Assembly: GCA_023391875.1 (NCBI GenBank)
Contig: JAEWAB010000004.1
Span: 62,001-126,000, forward strand
Length of the DNA stretch: 64,000 nucleotides
Reading direction: 5' to 3'
Source of the DNA: Bacillota bacterium
Lineage (GTDB): Bacteria; Bacillota; Clostridia; Oscillospirales; Ruminococcaceae
Made by a program: the position numbers and the translations under genes. Position 1 is the first letter of the stretch, and every line of letters starts with the position of its first letter. Positions 8,908 through 17,265 of this stretch are shown piece after piece. The notes below the pieces were generated by a model that saw only the letters and a list, made by a program, of their open reading frames with translations, had not been told where the DNA came from and searched no databases.

Positions 8908-8960
8908 TTCTGCATCAAGAAGTCACGCATTATAGGTGATTTCTTGTCTCGGTTGCAGAA
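8908..8960 (+). other. Leader hairpin 2, two-part stem
   Basis: Inner stem CAAGAAGTCAC (8916-8926) with GTGATTTCTTG (8936-8946), 11 bp with one G-U. The outer stem TTCTGCA/TGCAGAA is separated by an asymmetric internal loop. It ends about 80 nt before the start codon at 9041. Confidence 0.5.
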
Positions 8961-9040
8961 GATTGTTCCGAAGGGTTTAGGGTGTCTTCAACCTTCATTT
9001 TACTTTAAAATGCGCACAATTACAAAGGAGGAATGAAATA

Positions 9041-10459
9041 ATGAAACGTATTCTCGCTCTTTCCCTTGCGTGCATGCTCGTTGTTGCTCTGGTGCTCACC
9101 AGCTGTGCTTCAACCGCACCGGCAGCACCGGCATCCAGTGCCGCTCCTGAGGCGTCCGGCGAAGCGCCCGCTGCCAGTGAAGCACCGGCAGTTACCAACG
9201 ATCCTAATGTGACGTCGATCAACCTTTGGAGCTTCACCAAAGAAGTACCTGACATGCTTACCAAGTACAAGGAACTCCATCCCGAGTTCCCGTACGAGAT
9301 CAAGACAACCATTATCGCTACCACAGACGGCGCTTATCAGCCTGCTCTTGATGCGGCACTCGCAGCCGGTGGCGCGGAAGCACCCGACATCTACTGTGCT
9401 GAGGCAGCGTTCGTACTCAAGTACACCCAGGGTGACGCCTCTCAGTATGCCGCTTCCTATAAGGATCTCGGCATCGATGTAGACACCCTCGTACCAGCGG
9501 CTGAGATCGCTCCGTACACCGTTGATATCGGTACAAGACCAGACGGTGCGCTCGTTGGCCTTGGCTATCAGGCGACCGGCGGTGCATTCATCTATCGTCG
9601 TTCCATCGCCAAAGACGTTTGGGGCACCGATGACCCCGCTACCATCAAAGATAAGGTTGGCCCCGGATGGGATAAGTACTTCGCAGCTGCTGATGAGCTG
9701 AAAGCCAAGGGTTACGGTATTGTATCCGGCGACGGCGACATCTGGCACGCAATCGAGAACAGCTCCCCCACACAGTGGGTAGTTGACGGTAAGCTCAATA
9801 TCGACCCGAAGCGCGAAGCTTTCTTAGACCAATCCAAGCTGCTCACCGATAAGGGCTACAGCAACGTTACCCAGGACTGGCAGGATGCTTGGTTTGCAGA
9901 CATGAAGGACGCCGGCCCGAAAAAGATCTTCGGTTTCTTCGGTCCCGCATGGCTGATTAACTATACGCTTGCCCCCAACTGCGGCGGCACCAAGGCCGGC
10001 GAAGGCACCTATGGCGACTGGGCAGTATGCGAGTCTCCTGTAGGCTTCTTCTGGGGCGGCACATGGGTACTGGGCAACAAGGACAGCAAGGTTAAGGCTG
10101 CTGTTGGTGATATCATTAAGTGGATCACCCTCGACACCTCCGATACCGGTCTCCAGTACTTCTGGGCGAACGGCACCCTGGCGGGCCCCGGCGGCACCAA
10201 GGATACCGTTGCTTCCGGTGTTGTAATGGCAAAGTCTGACGGTAAGCAGGACATCTTAGGCGGCCAGAACATGTTCGACGCATTCGTTCCCGCAAACAAG
10301 GCTGCTACCGGTAAGAATTTGACCCAGTACGATGAAGTTATCAACATCGCTTGGCGCGATCAGGTTCGTCTGTATGCTAACGGTGAGAAGTCCCGCGAAG
10401 ACGCTATTAAGGACTTCAAAGCGAAGGTAGCAGAGAGTCTCGACATCGTTGTAGAATAA
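9041..10459 (+). CDS. Extracellular sugar-binding lipoprotein, second ABC system
   Basis: 472 aa binding protein. The signal peptide has lipobox VLTSC at about residue 22, then an Ala/Pro/Ser/Glu tether to about residue 50. The mature domain starts SINLWSFTKEVPDMLTKYKELHPEF and shows family 1 features such as GGTWVLGNKDSKVKAA. AAGGAGG lies 9 nt before the ATG. The gene is divergent from an AraC regulator and followed by two permease genes, then GH3, oxidoreductase and deacetylase genes. The ligand may be a beta-linked oligosaccharide, by context only. Codon choice is notably biased to highly expressed codons, as expected for an abundant surface protein. Confidence 0.9.
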   Translation: MKRILALSLACMLVVALVLTSCASTAPAAPASSAAPEASGEAPAASEAPAVTNDPNVTSINLWSFTKEVPDMLTKYKELHPEFPYEIKTTIIATTDGAYQPALDAALAAGGAEAPDIYCAEAAFVLKYTQGDASQYAASYKDLGIDVDTLVPAAEIAPYTVDIGTRPDGALVGLGYQATGGAFIYRRSIAKDVWGTDDPATIKDKVGPGWDKYFAAADELKAKGYGIVSGDGDIWHAIENSSPTQWVVDGKLNIDPKREAFLDQSKLLTDKGYSNVTQDWQDAWFADMKDAGPKKIFGFFGPAWLINYTLAPNCGGTKAGEGTYGDWAVCESPVGFFWGGTWVLGNKDSKVKAAVGDIIKWITLDTSDTGLQYFWANGTLAGPGGTKDTVASGVVMAKSDGKQDILGGQNMFDAFVPANKAATGKNLTQYDEVINIAWRDQVRLYANGEKSREDAIKDFKAKVAESLDIVVE

Positions 10460-10475
10460 TTTTAGCCTTTTAAAA

Positions 10476-10513
10476 GGGGCGGACGCCTTTCCGTCCGCCC
10501 CACTTTTATATTT
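10476..10513 (+). terminator. Intra-operon hairpin after binding-protein gene
   Basis: Perfect 10-bp GC-rich stem GGGGCGGACG/CGTCCGCCCC, six-base loop, followed by ACTTTTATATTT. It sits between the binding-protein and first permease genes, so it is probably a partial terminator or mRNA stabiliser. Confidence 0.75.
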
Positions 10514-10547
10514 AAAAACTAAAGCACTTTACCGGAGGTGAACGCTT

Positions 10548-11528
10548 ATGCGCCGCAAGGGCGTTAATTATGCGAAATACGGCTACATATTTTCCATTCC
10601 TTTTGTACTGGCGTTCTTAGTGTTCTCGTTGTACCCCATCTTTTACACAGCTGTTATCGGTTTTACCGACCTTAAAGGCTTGGGTAAAACAGATTTTAAC
10701 TTTTTAGCGAATCCTTTTCAAAATTTTATAACAGTGTTTAAGACCCCGGCATTCCAAGAATCGATCGGCAATACCTTGCAGATATGGATAGTTAACTTCA
10801 TTCCGCAGATGCTTTTAGCGCTTCTGCTCACCGCATGGTTTACCAATACCCGTCTCAAAGTGAGGGGGCAGGGTGCGTTTAAGGTTCTCATCTATATGCC
10901 GAATATTATCACAGCGGCGACGATAGCGATACTTTTCAATGCGCTGTTCGGGTACCCGATGGGGCCGGTTAATGATATTTTAATGACCTTGGGCCTAACA
11001 AAAGAACCGATCTATTTCCTCATCCAGAAGATGACGGCCAGAAATATCGTGTCGTTTATCCAGTTCTGGATGTGGTACGGGAATACGATGATTGTGCTTA
11101 TTGCGGGCGTATTGGGTATAAACCCCACTCTTTATGAGGCGGCGGAGATTGACGGCGCGTCCAGTGTACAAACGTTCTTTAAAGTAACGATTCCGAACCT
11201 TAGGACGATACTGCTCTATTCGCTGGTTACCAATATGATCGGCGGTTTGCAGATGTTCGATATTCCAAAGCTCTTCATCCTCGGCGGCCAAGGCGGCCCG
11301 GATAACGCTACGCTTACCACAAGCGTGTTCATCTACAATCAGGCGTTTATGGGAAGCTATATGTATAACCGTGCGTCGGCTGCCAGTTTGATGATGTTCG
11401 TTATCATTATGATTTTCTCGGGGCTTCTCTTCTTTATCCTGCGCGATAAAGATACTATCAAGCTTGAAAAAGAACAGAAGGCGCTTAGAAAAGCCGAGAA
11501 GGCGGCAGCAAAGGGGGCGGCATTATGA
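10548..11528 (+). CDS. Sugar ABC permease (MalF/CUT1 type), second system
   Basis: 326 aa membrane protein with a first helix near residues 12-32 and the EAA loop TLYEAAEIDGASSVQTFFKVTIPNL near residue 205. The C-terminus is a charged Lys/Glu/Ala tail (EKEQKALRKAEKAAAKG) longer than usual. GGAGGTG lies 7 nt before the ATG. The stop overlaps the start of the next permease (TTATGA), giving translational coupling. Confidence 0.93.
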   Translation: MRRKGVNYAKYGYIFSIPFVLAFLVFSLYPIFYTAVIGFTDLKGLGKTDFNFLANPFQNFITVFKTPAFQESIGNTLQIWIVNFIPQMLLALLLTAWFTNTRLKVRGQGAFKVLIYMPNIITAATIAILFNALFGYPMGPVNDILMTLGLTKEPIYFLIQKMTARNIVSFIQFWMWYGNTMIVLIAGVLGINPTLYEAAEIDGASSVQTFFKVTIPNLRTILLYSLVTNMIGGLQMFDIPKLFILGGQGGPDNATLTTSVFIYNQAFMGSYMYNRASAASLMMFVIIMIFSGLLFFILRDKDTIKLEKEQKALRKAEKAAAKGAAL

Positions 11529-12370
11529 AACAGAAAAGCATGTCTCGAAATGTGACGAAAACCGTTATCTATATTGTGTGTATCTTTCTGTCGCTTTTGA
11601 GCATACTCCCCTTTTGGATTATGTTTATGAATGCCACGCGCTCAACAGTTGAGATCCAACAGCATGCGGTTTCCATACTGCCCTCGGCCTATTTGTTAAA
11701 TAATATCAAAATCCTGCTGGGCAAGAGCTTTAACCCGATGGTTGGGTTTTTAAACTCGATGATTATCTCCGCAGGCGCGACGGCTTGTGCGGTATATTTC
11801 TCGTCGCTTACCGCATACGGCTTAACAGCGTACAGCTGGAAGCTGCGTAAGCCGTTCTTCACCTTTATCATGTGCATCCTGATGCTTCCCGCACAGATGT
11901 CGACGATTGGTTTTTATCAGTTTATGTACAGAATCCATTGGACAAACAATTTTCTGCCGCTGATACTGCCTTCGATCGCAGCCCCCGCAATGGTGTTCTT
12001 TATGCGGCAATACCTTATCGGAACGCTGTCCATCGATATTGTAAATTCGGCGCGGATAGACGGTGCCGGTGAGTTTTACACCTTTAACAGAATTATCTTG
12101 CCGATCATGAAACCGGCTATCGCTACACAGGCGATTTTTACCTTCGTAGCAAGTTGGAATGACCTGTTTAAGCCGTTGGTTTTGCTTACCGACAAAGAAA
12201 AATACACAATGCCGATTATGGTAAGCCTGTTGCGCGGCGATATCTATAAGACAGAGTTCGGCTCGATTTATTTAGGGCTGTCGCTGACCGTATTACCGCT
12301 GTTTGTTGTGTATTTCCTGCTGTCGAAGTATATCATAGGTGGCGTTGCGCTGGGCGGCGTAAAGGAATAA
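11525..12370 (+). CDS. Sugar ABC permease (MalG/CUT1 type), second system
   Basis: 281 aa partner permease. The N-terminal helix is at about residues 12-32; the EAA loop reads IDIVNSARIDGAGEFYTFNRIILPIMKP, with Asn-Ser in place of the usual Glu-Ala. The C-terminus SKYIIGGVALGGVKE is typical. Overlaps the upstream permease gene by 4 nt. No ATPase follows; the next gene starts about 545 nt later on its own promoter. Confidence 0.93.
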   Translation: MKQKSMSRNVTKTVIYIVCIFLSLLSILPFWIMFMNATRSTVEIQQHAVSILPSAYLLNNIKILLGKSFNPMVGFLNSMIISAGATACAVYFSSLTAYGLTAYSWKLRKPFFTFIMCILMLPAQMSTIGFYQFMYRIHWTNNFLPLILPSIAAPAMVFFMRQYLIGTLSIDIVNSARIDGAGEFYTFNRIILPIMKPAIATQAIFTFVASWNDLFKPLVLLTDKEKYTMPIMVSLLRGDIYKTEFGSIYLGLSLTVLPLFVVYFLLSKYIIGGVALGGVKE

Positions 12371-12589
12371 CCAGATTCAGATTATTCTTACCTCCTCCCC
12401 TCGGGCTTGTGCAGTATCCAAGGTATGGGTTTGCGCACAAGCGGTAACGTACCTATATTTGTATCCGGCAAGGTGAATTCCCCTTTCATGCAAAACGGCG
12501 CCATAGCGGTAAAGCCCGAGATGGAGCCGTTTCGCAGGGGACAGGGGGCACAAGCGGTTTGCATAATCGTTACCGGTAATCACGCAATA

Positions 12590-12620
12590 AGGACGGCCGG
12601 CTTTGACCGTCCTGTTTCTT
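12590..12620 (+). terminator. Candidate terminator of second ABC operon
   Basis: 7-bp stem AGGACGG/CCGTCCT with a 10-nt loop followed by GTTTCTT, 220 nt after the permease stop. Confidence 0.4.
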
Positions 12621-12631
12621 AGACCCTAAAC

Positions 12632-12646
12632 TACGAAAATTTCGTA
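12632..12646. promoter_or_regulatory. Inverted repeat TACGAAA-A-TTTCGTA
   Basis: Perfect 7-bp arms around a single base, about 200 nt upstream of the GH3 promoter. Operator-like, but no binding protein can be assigned. Confidence 0.35.
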
Positions 12647-12829
12647 ATTCTTAAAGTAACGGGTACCATTTTAAGGTTATATACCGCTATTCTGAGTATA
12701 CACAAAAGGGATCGGTAGCCGCATCAAAACGGCGGTTGGCCTCTTGAAATGGTTTTTAACATTTTTAGTGAGCATGGAGTTATTTAAATAGTATTTTGCG
12801 GCTTAAGTATGAAGACTATTAATAGTTCC

Positions 12830-12859
12830 TTGACAGCTGCTGTTGTATCTGCTTATCTG
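12830..12859 (+). promoter_or_regulatory. Promoter of GH3 gene
   Basis: Consensus -35 TTGACA (12830-12835), 18-nt spacer, -10 TATCTG (12854-12859), about 50 nt before the chosen start codon. It excludes an upstream TTG at 12843 as translation start. Confidence 0.5.
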
Positions 12860-12914
12860 TCTCAAAGCCTATTCCCGAAAAACCTATGGAAAGAAAAAGA
12901 GAGTGAAACAAAAA

Positions 12915-15059
12915 ATGAAGCAAAATTTTAGTGAACGGGCGAAGGCGCTTGTAGCACAGATGACATTGGAAGAAGCAGCCTCGCAGCTTCGGTACGACGC
13001 GCCTTCGGTGAAAAGGCTGGGCATTCCCTCCTATAACTGGTGGAACGAGGCGCTGCATGGCGTTGCAAGGGCTGGGACAGCGACGATATTTCCGCAGGCA
13101 ATCGGGTTGGCGGCGATGTTTGACCCTGAGTTTTTACAAGAAATCGCCGATGTAATCGCAACCGAGGTACGTGCGCGCTATAACATGCAGTCTGCGCTCG
13201 AAGACCGTGATATCTACAAAGGGCTTACCGTCTGGACACCAAACATAAACATCTTCCGTGACCCTCGCTGGGGGCGTGGGCATGAAACCTACGGCGAAGA
13301 CCCCTTCTTAACATCGCGCCTTGGGGTGGCGTTTATCCGAGGCCTGCAAGGCAGCGGCCAATACCTTAAAACGGCGGCCTGCGCCAAGCACTTTGCGGTG
13401 CATTCGGGGCCGGAGGCGACCCGCCATAGCTTTGACGCGAAGGCGTCACTCAAGGACATGGAGGAGACCTATCTGCCCGCGTTTGAGGCAGCCGTGAAAG
13501 AGGCGAAGGTAGAGACCGTTATGGGCGCTTACAACCGTGTGAACGGTGAGCCTTGCTGCGGCAGTAAAACCCTGCTGCGAGATATCCTGCGCGGGAAATG
13601 GAGCTTTGAGGGGCATGTTGTTTCCGACTGCTGGGCCATCAGAGATTTCCACGAAAATCACCGGGTGACCGATACCATTGAGGAATCGGCTGCGCTCGCA
13701 ATCAACAATGGCTGTGACCTTAACTGTGGCAACACGTATATATACATGCTTATGGCTCACGAAAAGGGCCTTGTAAGCGAGGAGACCATCCGGGCGGCGG
13801 CAACCCGGCTGTTTACCACCCGTATGCGCCTTGGAATGTTTGACAGCGACTGCGAATACAATGGAATTTCATATGCGCAAAACGATACAGAGGAACACCG
13901 CGCCTTAGCGCTGGAGACGGCAAGGCGTTCCGCGGTTCTGCTGAAGAACAACGGTATCCTGCCGCTTGACCGTTCCAAGCTTTCGAACATTGCCGTGATC
14001 GGCCCGACGGCGAACTCCAGAACCGTACTGGAGGGGAACTATTGTGGCACCGCATCGGAGTATATAACCAATCTTGAGGGTATCAGCGAGGCGGCAGGCA
14101 AGGATATCCGCATCTTCTATTCGGTAGGCTGCCACCTGTTCAAAGACCGTGTGGAGCCGCTCGCACAGCCCAACGATCGCATCAGCGAGGCAAAGGGCTG
14201 CGCAGCTCAAAGCGATGTAATCATCCTCTGTTTGGGTTTAGACGCAACCATTGAAGGGGAGCAGGGCGATACGGGCAACAGCTACGCCTCGGGCGATAAG
14301 CCGAACCTTTTCTTGCCCGAGCCGCAGCGTTTGCTGCTGGATACGATGCTTTCTACCGGCAAGCCGGTTGTGCTGGTGCTTAACAGCGGCAGCGCGCTGG
14401 ATATCGGCGACGCGGCAGACCGCTGTGCCGCTGTGCTGGAGTGCTGGTACAGCGGCGCGCAGGGTGGGCGTGCGTTAGGCGAGCTGCTGTTCGGCGATGC
14501 AAACCCCTCCGGAAAGCTCCCCGTCACCTTCTACCACGACGGCACCCTGCCGGACTATGACGATTACAGCATGCACGGCCGTACCTACCGCTATCTAAAC
14601 GAAGCACCGCTTTATCCGTTTGGGTATGGTCTATCCTATACTTCCTTTAAGTATACCGGGTTAAAGGTGGGTACCTTTACCGCGGGCAGCCCGGTGTGCG
14701 GAGAGATTACCGTAACCAACGAGGGCGACCGCGATGGTGCGGAGATTATGCAGTTCTACCTTCAAAACCATGTTTGTAAAAACGCCGGGGATGAGCGCAA
14801 CGCATCGGTGCGTGACCGAATCGGCGAGCAGCCCAACCACGCGTTGTGCGGCGTAAAGAGGCTGTTCCTGAAAGCGGGAGAGAGCAGCACCGTCCGCTTT
14901 GAGATTCCCGAAAGTAGTTTTCAAACCGTACTCGAAGACGGTACGAGAACGACGCTGTTTGGGCAGTATACCCTCTATGCGGGGGGCAGCCAGCCCGATA
15001 TCCGCAGTGTGGAGCTTACCGGCAAGCGCCCCGTCTGCGCCGACATTCATGTTGAGTAA
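12915..15059 (+). CDS. Glycoside hydrolase family 3 (beta-glucosidase/beta-xylosidase)
   Basis: 714 aa, no signal peptide, so cytoplasmic. The N-terminal GH3 barrel has the substrate loop SYNWWNEALHGVARAG, PNINIFRDPRWGRGHETYGEDP and KHFAVHSGPE. The nucleophile is the Asp of VVSDCW (about residue 238). The C-terminal GH3 sandwich has LNSGSALDIG and the end motif GDANPSGKLPVTFY. A fibronectin-III-like tail (about 600-714) follows. The NWWNEALHGV loop resembles beta-xylosidases more than classic BglX, but the sugar is uncertain. The start is ATG 12915; GTG at 12903 in frame is an alternative. It probably cleaves oligosaccharides brought in by the ABC system upstream. Confidence 0.92.
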   Translation: MKQNFSERAKALVAQMTLEEAASQLRYDAPSVKRLGIPSYNWWNEALHGVARAGTATIFPQAIGLAAMFDPEFLQEIADVIATEVRARYNMQSALEDRDIYKGLTVWTPNINIFRDPRWGRGHETYGEDPFLTSRLGVAFIRGLQGSGQYLKTAACAKHFAVHSGPEATRHSFDAKASLKDMEETYLPAFEAAVKEAKVETVMGAYNRVNGEPCCGSKTLLRDILRGKWSFEGHVVSDCWAIRDFHENHRVTDTIEESAALAINNGCDLNCGNTYIYMLMAHEKGLVSEETIRAAATRLFTTRMRLGMFDSDCEYNGISYAQNDTEEHRALALETARRSAVLLKNNGILPLDRSKLSNIAVIGPTANSRTVLEGNYCGTASEYITNLEGISEAAGKDIRIFYSVGCHLFKDRVEPLAQPNDRISEAKGCAAQSDVIILCLGLDATIEGEQGDTGNSYASGDKPNLFLPEPQRLLLDTMLSTGKPVVLVLNSGSALDIGDAADRCAAVLECWYSGAQGGRALGELLFGDANPSGKLPVTFYHDGTLPDYDDYSMHGRTYRYLNEAPLYPFGYGLSYTSFKYTGLKVGTFTAGSPVCGEITVTNEGDRDGAEIMQFYLQNHVCKNAGDERNASVRDRIGEQPNHALCGVKRLFLKAGESSTVRFEIPESSFQTVLEDGTRTTLFGQYTLYAGGSQPDIRSVELTGKRPVCADIHVE

Positions 15060-15110
15060 ACCCGCGCCATAGCGTACGGGCAGTGTAGACCCCATCAAAC
15101 CGCACCTCAG

Positions 15111-15184
15111 CGAGGCTTCATGTGCTTTGTCCTCTGCGGCAGGAATGCCCACGGATGTACAAAGCCCGGAAGCCTCGTTTCCAT
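15111..15184 (+). terminator. Hairpin terminator after GH3 gene
   Basis: Outer stem CGAGGCTTC (15111-15119) with GAAGCCTCG (15169-15177), inner stem GCTTTGT/ACAAAGC, followed by TTTCCATTT. Confidence 0.55.
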
Positions 15185-15227
15185 TTACATGGGCCGTGTA
15201 TCGCGTAATGGTATCTGGTAAGATGTG

Positions 15228-15256
15228 TTGTATCGCTTTTTATTTTGAGGTATTAT
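15228..15256 (+). promoter_or_regulatory. Promoter of oxidoreductase-deacetylase pair
   Basis: -35 TTGTAT (15228-15233), 17-nt spacer, -10 TATTAT (15251-15256), 35 nt before the start codon. Confidence 0.5.
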
Positions 15257-15290
15257 AGAAGAAACAGGTTATGAAAAAGGGGGGAGTTTT

Positions 15291-16358
15291 ATGAAAGTAG
15301 GTATCCTCGGCTGCGGCGATATTTCCGAGATCTACATCAAGAATCTCATCACCCGTTTTCCGGAGGTGACGGTAACCGAATGTGCCAGCCGCACCTATGC
15401 CGGCGCGGTTAAAACCGCGGAGAAATGGGGTATTCGCGCGGTGGAGGCAGAAGAGCTATTGAATTCATCCCAAGTGGATTGCGTCCTGCTTCTAACCCCG
15501 CCAAGCACACACTTTACGCTAGGGATGGAAATACTCAAGCACGGCAAGCACCTGTACACCGAAAAGCCGCTTGCGGGTAACTGTGCGGAGGGGAAGGCGC
15601 TGCTTGCAGAGGCTGAGAAGGCGGGGCTTCGGGTGGGCTGCGCGCCCGATACCTTTTTCGGCGCCGGACTGCAAACGGTTTTTGAGGCAGTGCATGCGGG
15701 CCGCATCGGCAAACCCATTGCGGCAACGGCCTATGTGATGCGCGCGGGCAACGAGCGCTGGCACCCTAACCCGGACTTCTTTTACCAGCAGGGCGGCGGG
15801 CCGGTGATGGACATGGGGCCGTATAGCCTTACGGCGCTTGTTCATCTCTTCGGCGATGTAACTGCCGTAAGCGCAATGGGCAGAAGAAGCGGTGAGTACC
15901 GCGTCATCCCTCAGGGGAACCGCGCGGGGCAAAAGATTGCCATAGAGGTCGACACCCTTGTGATGGCGACGCTGCGCTTTGCGTGCGGCGCTTTGGCCAG
16001 TGTCATCTACTCCTTTGATACCGCCCCGTCCACCCTCCCACACCTTGAGCTGTACGGGGAGACCGGAACCATCCTTGCGCCGGACCCGAACACCTTCGGC
16101 GGCCCTGTTCTATACGCCGGTACGGCGGAGAACACCTTTCGCGAGATACCCCTCGTAAACGCCTTTAGCGAGAATATGCGGGGTATCGGCGTAGCCGACA
16201 TGGCAGCCGCCATCCTGTCGGGCGAGCCGCACAAGGCCAGCGGAAAGCTTGCGTATCATGTGCTGGAGATCATGCAGGGTATCCTGCACGCCGCGAATAC
16301 CCACACCGAAGTAAGAATAGAATCTCAATCCGGCCTCACCGGATGCTTTATTCAATAG
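15291..16358 (+). CDS. Gfo/Idh/MocA-family NAD(P)-dependent oxidoreductase
   Basis: 355 aa. The N-terminal Rossmann fold starts at residue 2 (KVGILGCGDISEIYIKNL), followed by VLLLTPPSTHF and the catalytic EKPLAGN (Lys about residue 94), then a C-terminal alpha/beta dimerisation domain with GGGPVMDMGPYSLTAL. The family oxidises or epimerises sugars and inositols at a ring carbon. The ribosome site is GGGGGGAG. Neighbouring GH3 and deacetylase genes suggest processing of a modified sugar released inside the cell. The exact substrate cannot be read from sequence. Confidence 0.92.
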   Translation: MKVGILGCGDISEIYIKNLITRFPEVTVTECASRTYAGAVKTAEKWGIRAVEAEELLNSSQVDCVLLLTPPSTHFTLGMEILKHGKHLYTEKPLAGNCAEGKALLAEAEKAGLRVGCAPDTFFGAGLQTVFEAVHAGRIGKPIAATAYVMRAGNERWHPNPDFFYQQGGGPVMDMGPYSLTALVHLFGDVTAVSAMGRRSGEYRVIPQGNRAGQKIAIEVDTLVMATLRFACGALASVIYSFDTAPSTLPHLELYGETGTILAPDPNTFGGPVLYAGTAENTFREIPLVNAFSENMRGIGVADMAAAILSGEPHKASGKLAYHVLEIMQGILHAANTHTEVRIESQSGLTGCFIQ

Positions 16359-16379
16359 ACTAGAATCGGAGGGAATTTC

Positions 16380-17183
16380 ATGCTACATCCTTGTTTCCCG
16401 GAAGGAAAAACAAAAGCCATCACCTTAAGCTACGACGACGGTCAGGTGTATGACCGGCGACTGGTGGGGATACTTAACGAGCATCACCTTAAAGCGACCT
16501 TTCATCTTAATTCCGGCAGGCTGGGCGTTATAACCGACAAAGAGGAGTTTGTAAAGCCGGATGAAGTAGCGCAGCTGTACGCCGGTCACGAGGTGGCCTG
16601 CCACGGTGTGCAGCACCTCTATTTTAATCATCTCAATCAGGCGCAGCTCGCCGCCGAGGTATGGGAGGACCGCCGCGCGATCGAGCGGCTGGTGGGTTCC
16701 CCCGTCTGCGGTATGTCCTACCCCTATGGCATCTATTCCGATCAGGCAGTCAATACCTTGCAGTCTCTCGGCATAGAGTATTCAAGAACGGTAGAGTCCA
16801 CAGGCGATTTTAAGCTCCCCACGGACTTTTTGCGCTGGCACCCCTCCTGCCACCACAACAAGGCGTTGGAACTGGCGGATAAGTTTTTAAACCGCCCCGC
16901 CTATGCGGAGCTTTCACTCTTTTATATCTGGGGCCATAGCTTTGAGTTTGAGCGGCAGGGCACTTGGGAGTTGATCGAGCAGCTTTGCGAGAAGCTTGGG
17001 GGCAGAGCGGATGTATGGTACGCCACCAACATGGAGATCAAGCGGTATATCTGTGCGCTGCGAAGTGCGGTAACAGACGCCGACGGGCGTATGATACAGA
17101 ATCTTTCCCATCTGACATTGTATTATCGAAACGACAGCGGCCTGATTGCCGTACAGCCGGGGGAAACGGTTCTCCTAGCATAG
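16380..17183 (+). CDS. Polysaccharide deacetylase-like (NodB/CE4) protein, cytoplasmic
   Basis: 267 aa without signal peptide or membrane anchor. Motif 1 appears as TLSYDDG (Asp pair), motif 2 as HGVQH (His pair, with Gly where Ser/Thr is usual), motif 3 as SYPYG (the usual Arg is missing) and a late WGHSFEF. The metal triad Asp-His-His is therefore present but the other motifs diverge. GGAGGG precedes the ATG. It lies 22 nt after the oxidoreductase, in one transcript closed by a terminator. The likely role is removing acyl groups from an imported sugar rather than from cell wall; family is sure, substrate is not. Confidence 0.85.
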   Translation: MLHPCFPEGKTKAITLSYDDGQVYDRRLVGILNEHHLKATFHLNSGRLGVITDKEEFVKPDEVAQLYAGHEVACHGVQHLYFNHLNQAQLAAEVWEDRRAIERLVGSPVCGMSYPYGIYSDQAVNTLQSLGIEYSRTVESTGDFKLPTDFLRWHPSCHHNKALELADKFLNRPAYAELSLFYIWGHSFEFERQGTWELIEQLCEKLGGRADVWYATNMEIKRYICALRSAVTDADGRMIQNLSHLTLYYRNDSGLIAVQPGETVLLA

Positions 17184-17193
17184 TAACTATAAG

Positions 17194-17230
17194 AAAATCG
17201 CCCCTTACGATGATAAGGGACGATTTTTTT
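17194..17230 (+). terminator. Rho-independent terminator
   Basis: Stem AATCGCCCCTTA/TAAGGGACGATT (one mismatch) followed by seven T, 10 nt past the deacetylase stop. It separates convergent transcripts. Confidence 0.85.
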
Positions 17231-17265
17231 GTATATGTACATTCTTGATTCAGCTGTGGGTCTAA

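Larger units (their letters stand above)
8381..9040. promoter_or_regulatory. Long divergent intergenic region with structured leader
   Basis: 660 nt without a credible gene between the araC-type promoter and the binding-protein gene. It holds two candidate plus-strand promoters (8551 and 8643), a cre-like site (8767), a 9-bp hairpin (8829-8852) and a larger two-part hairpin (8908-8960). A transcript from 8680 would carry a leader of about 360 nt. Confidence 0.5.
12371..12829. other. Intergenic region, no credible gene
   Basis: About 460 nt. It contains an imperfect hairpin (12493-12532), a terminator-like hairpin (12590-12620) and an inverted repeat (12632-12646). A 71-codon frame at 12407 has no ribosome site and no recognisable protein features. 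Confidence 0.5.

Noticed and set aside
12407..12622. 71-codon frame in the gap before the GH3 gene
   Set aside because: No ribosome site, overlaps hairpins and shows no recognisable protein features.
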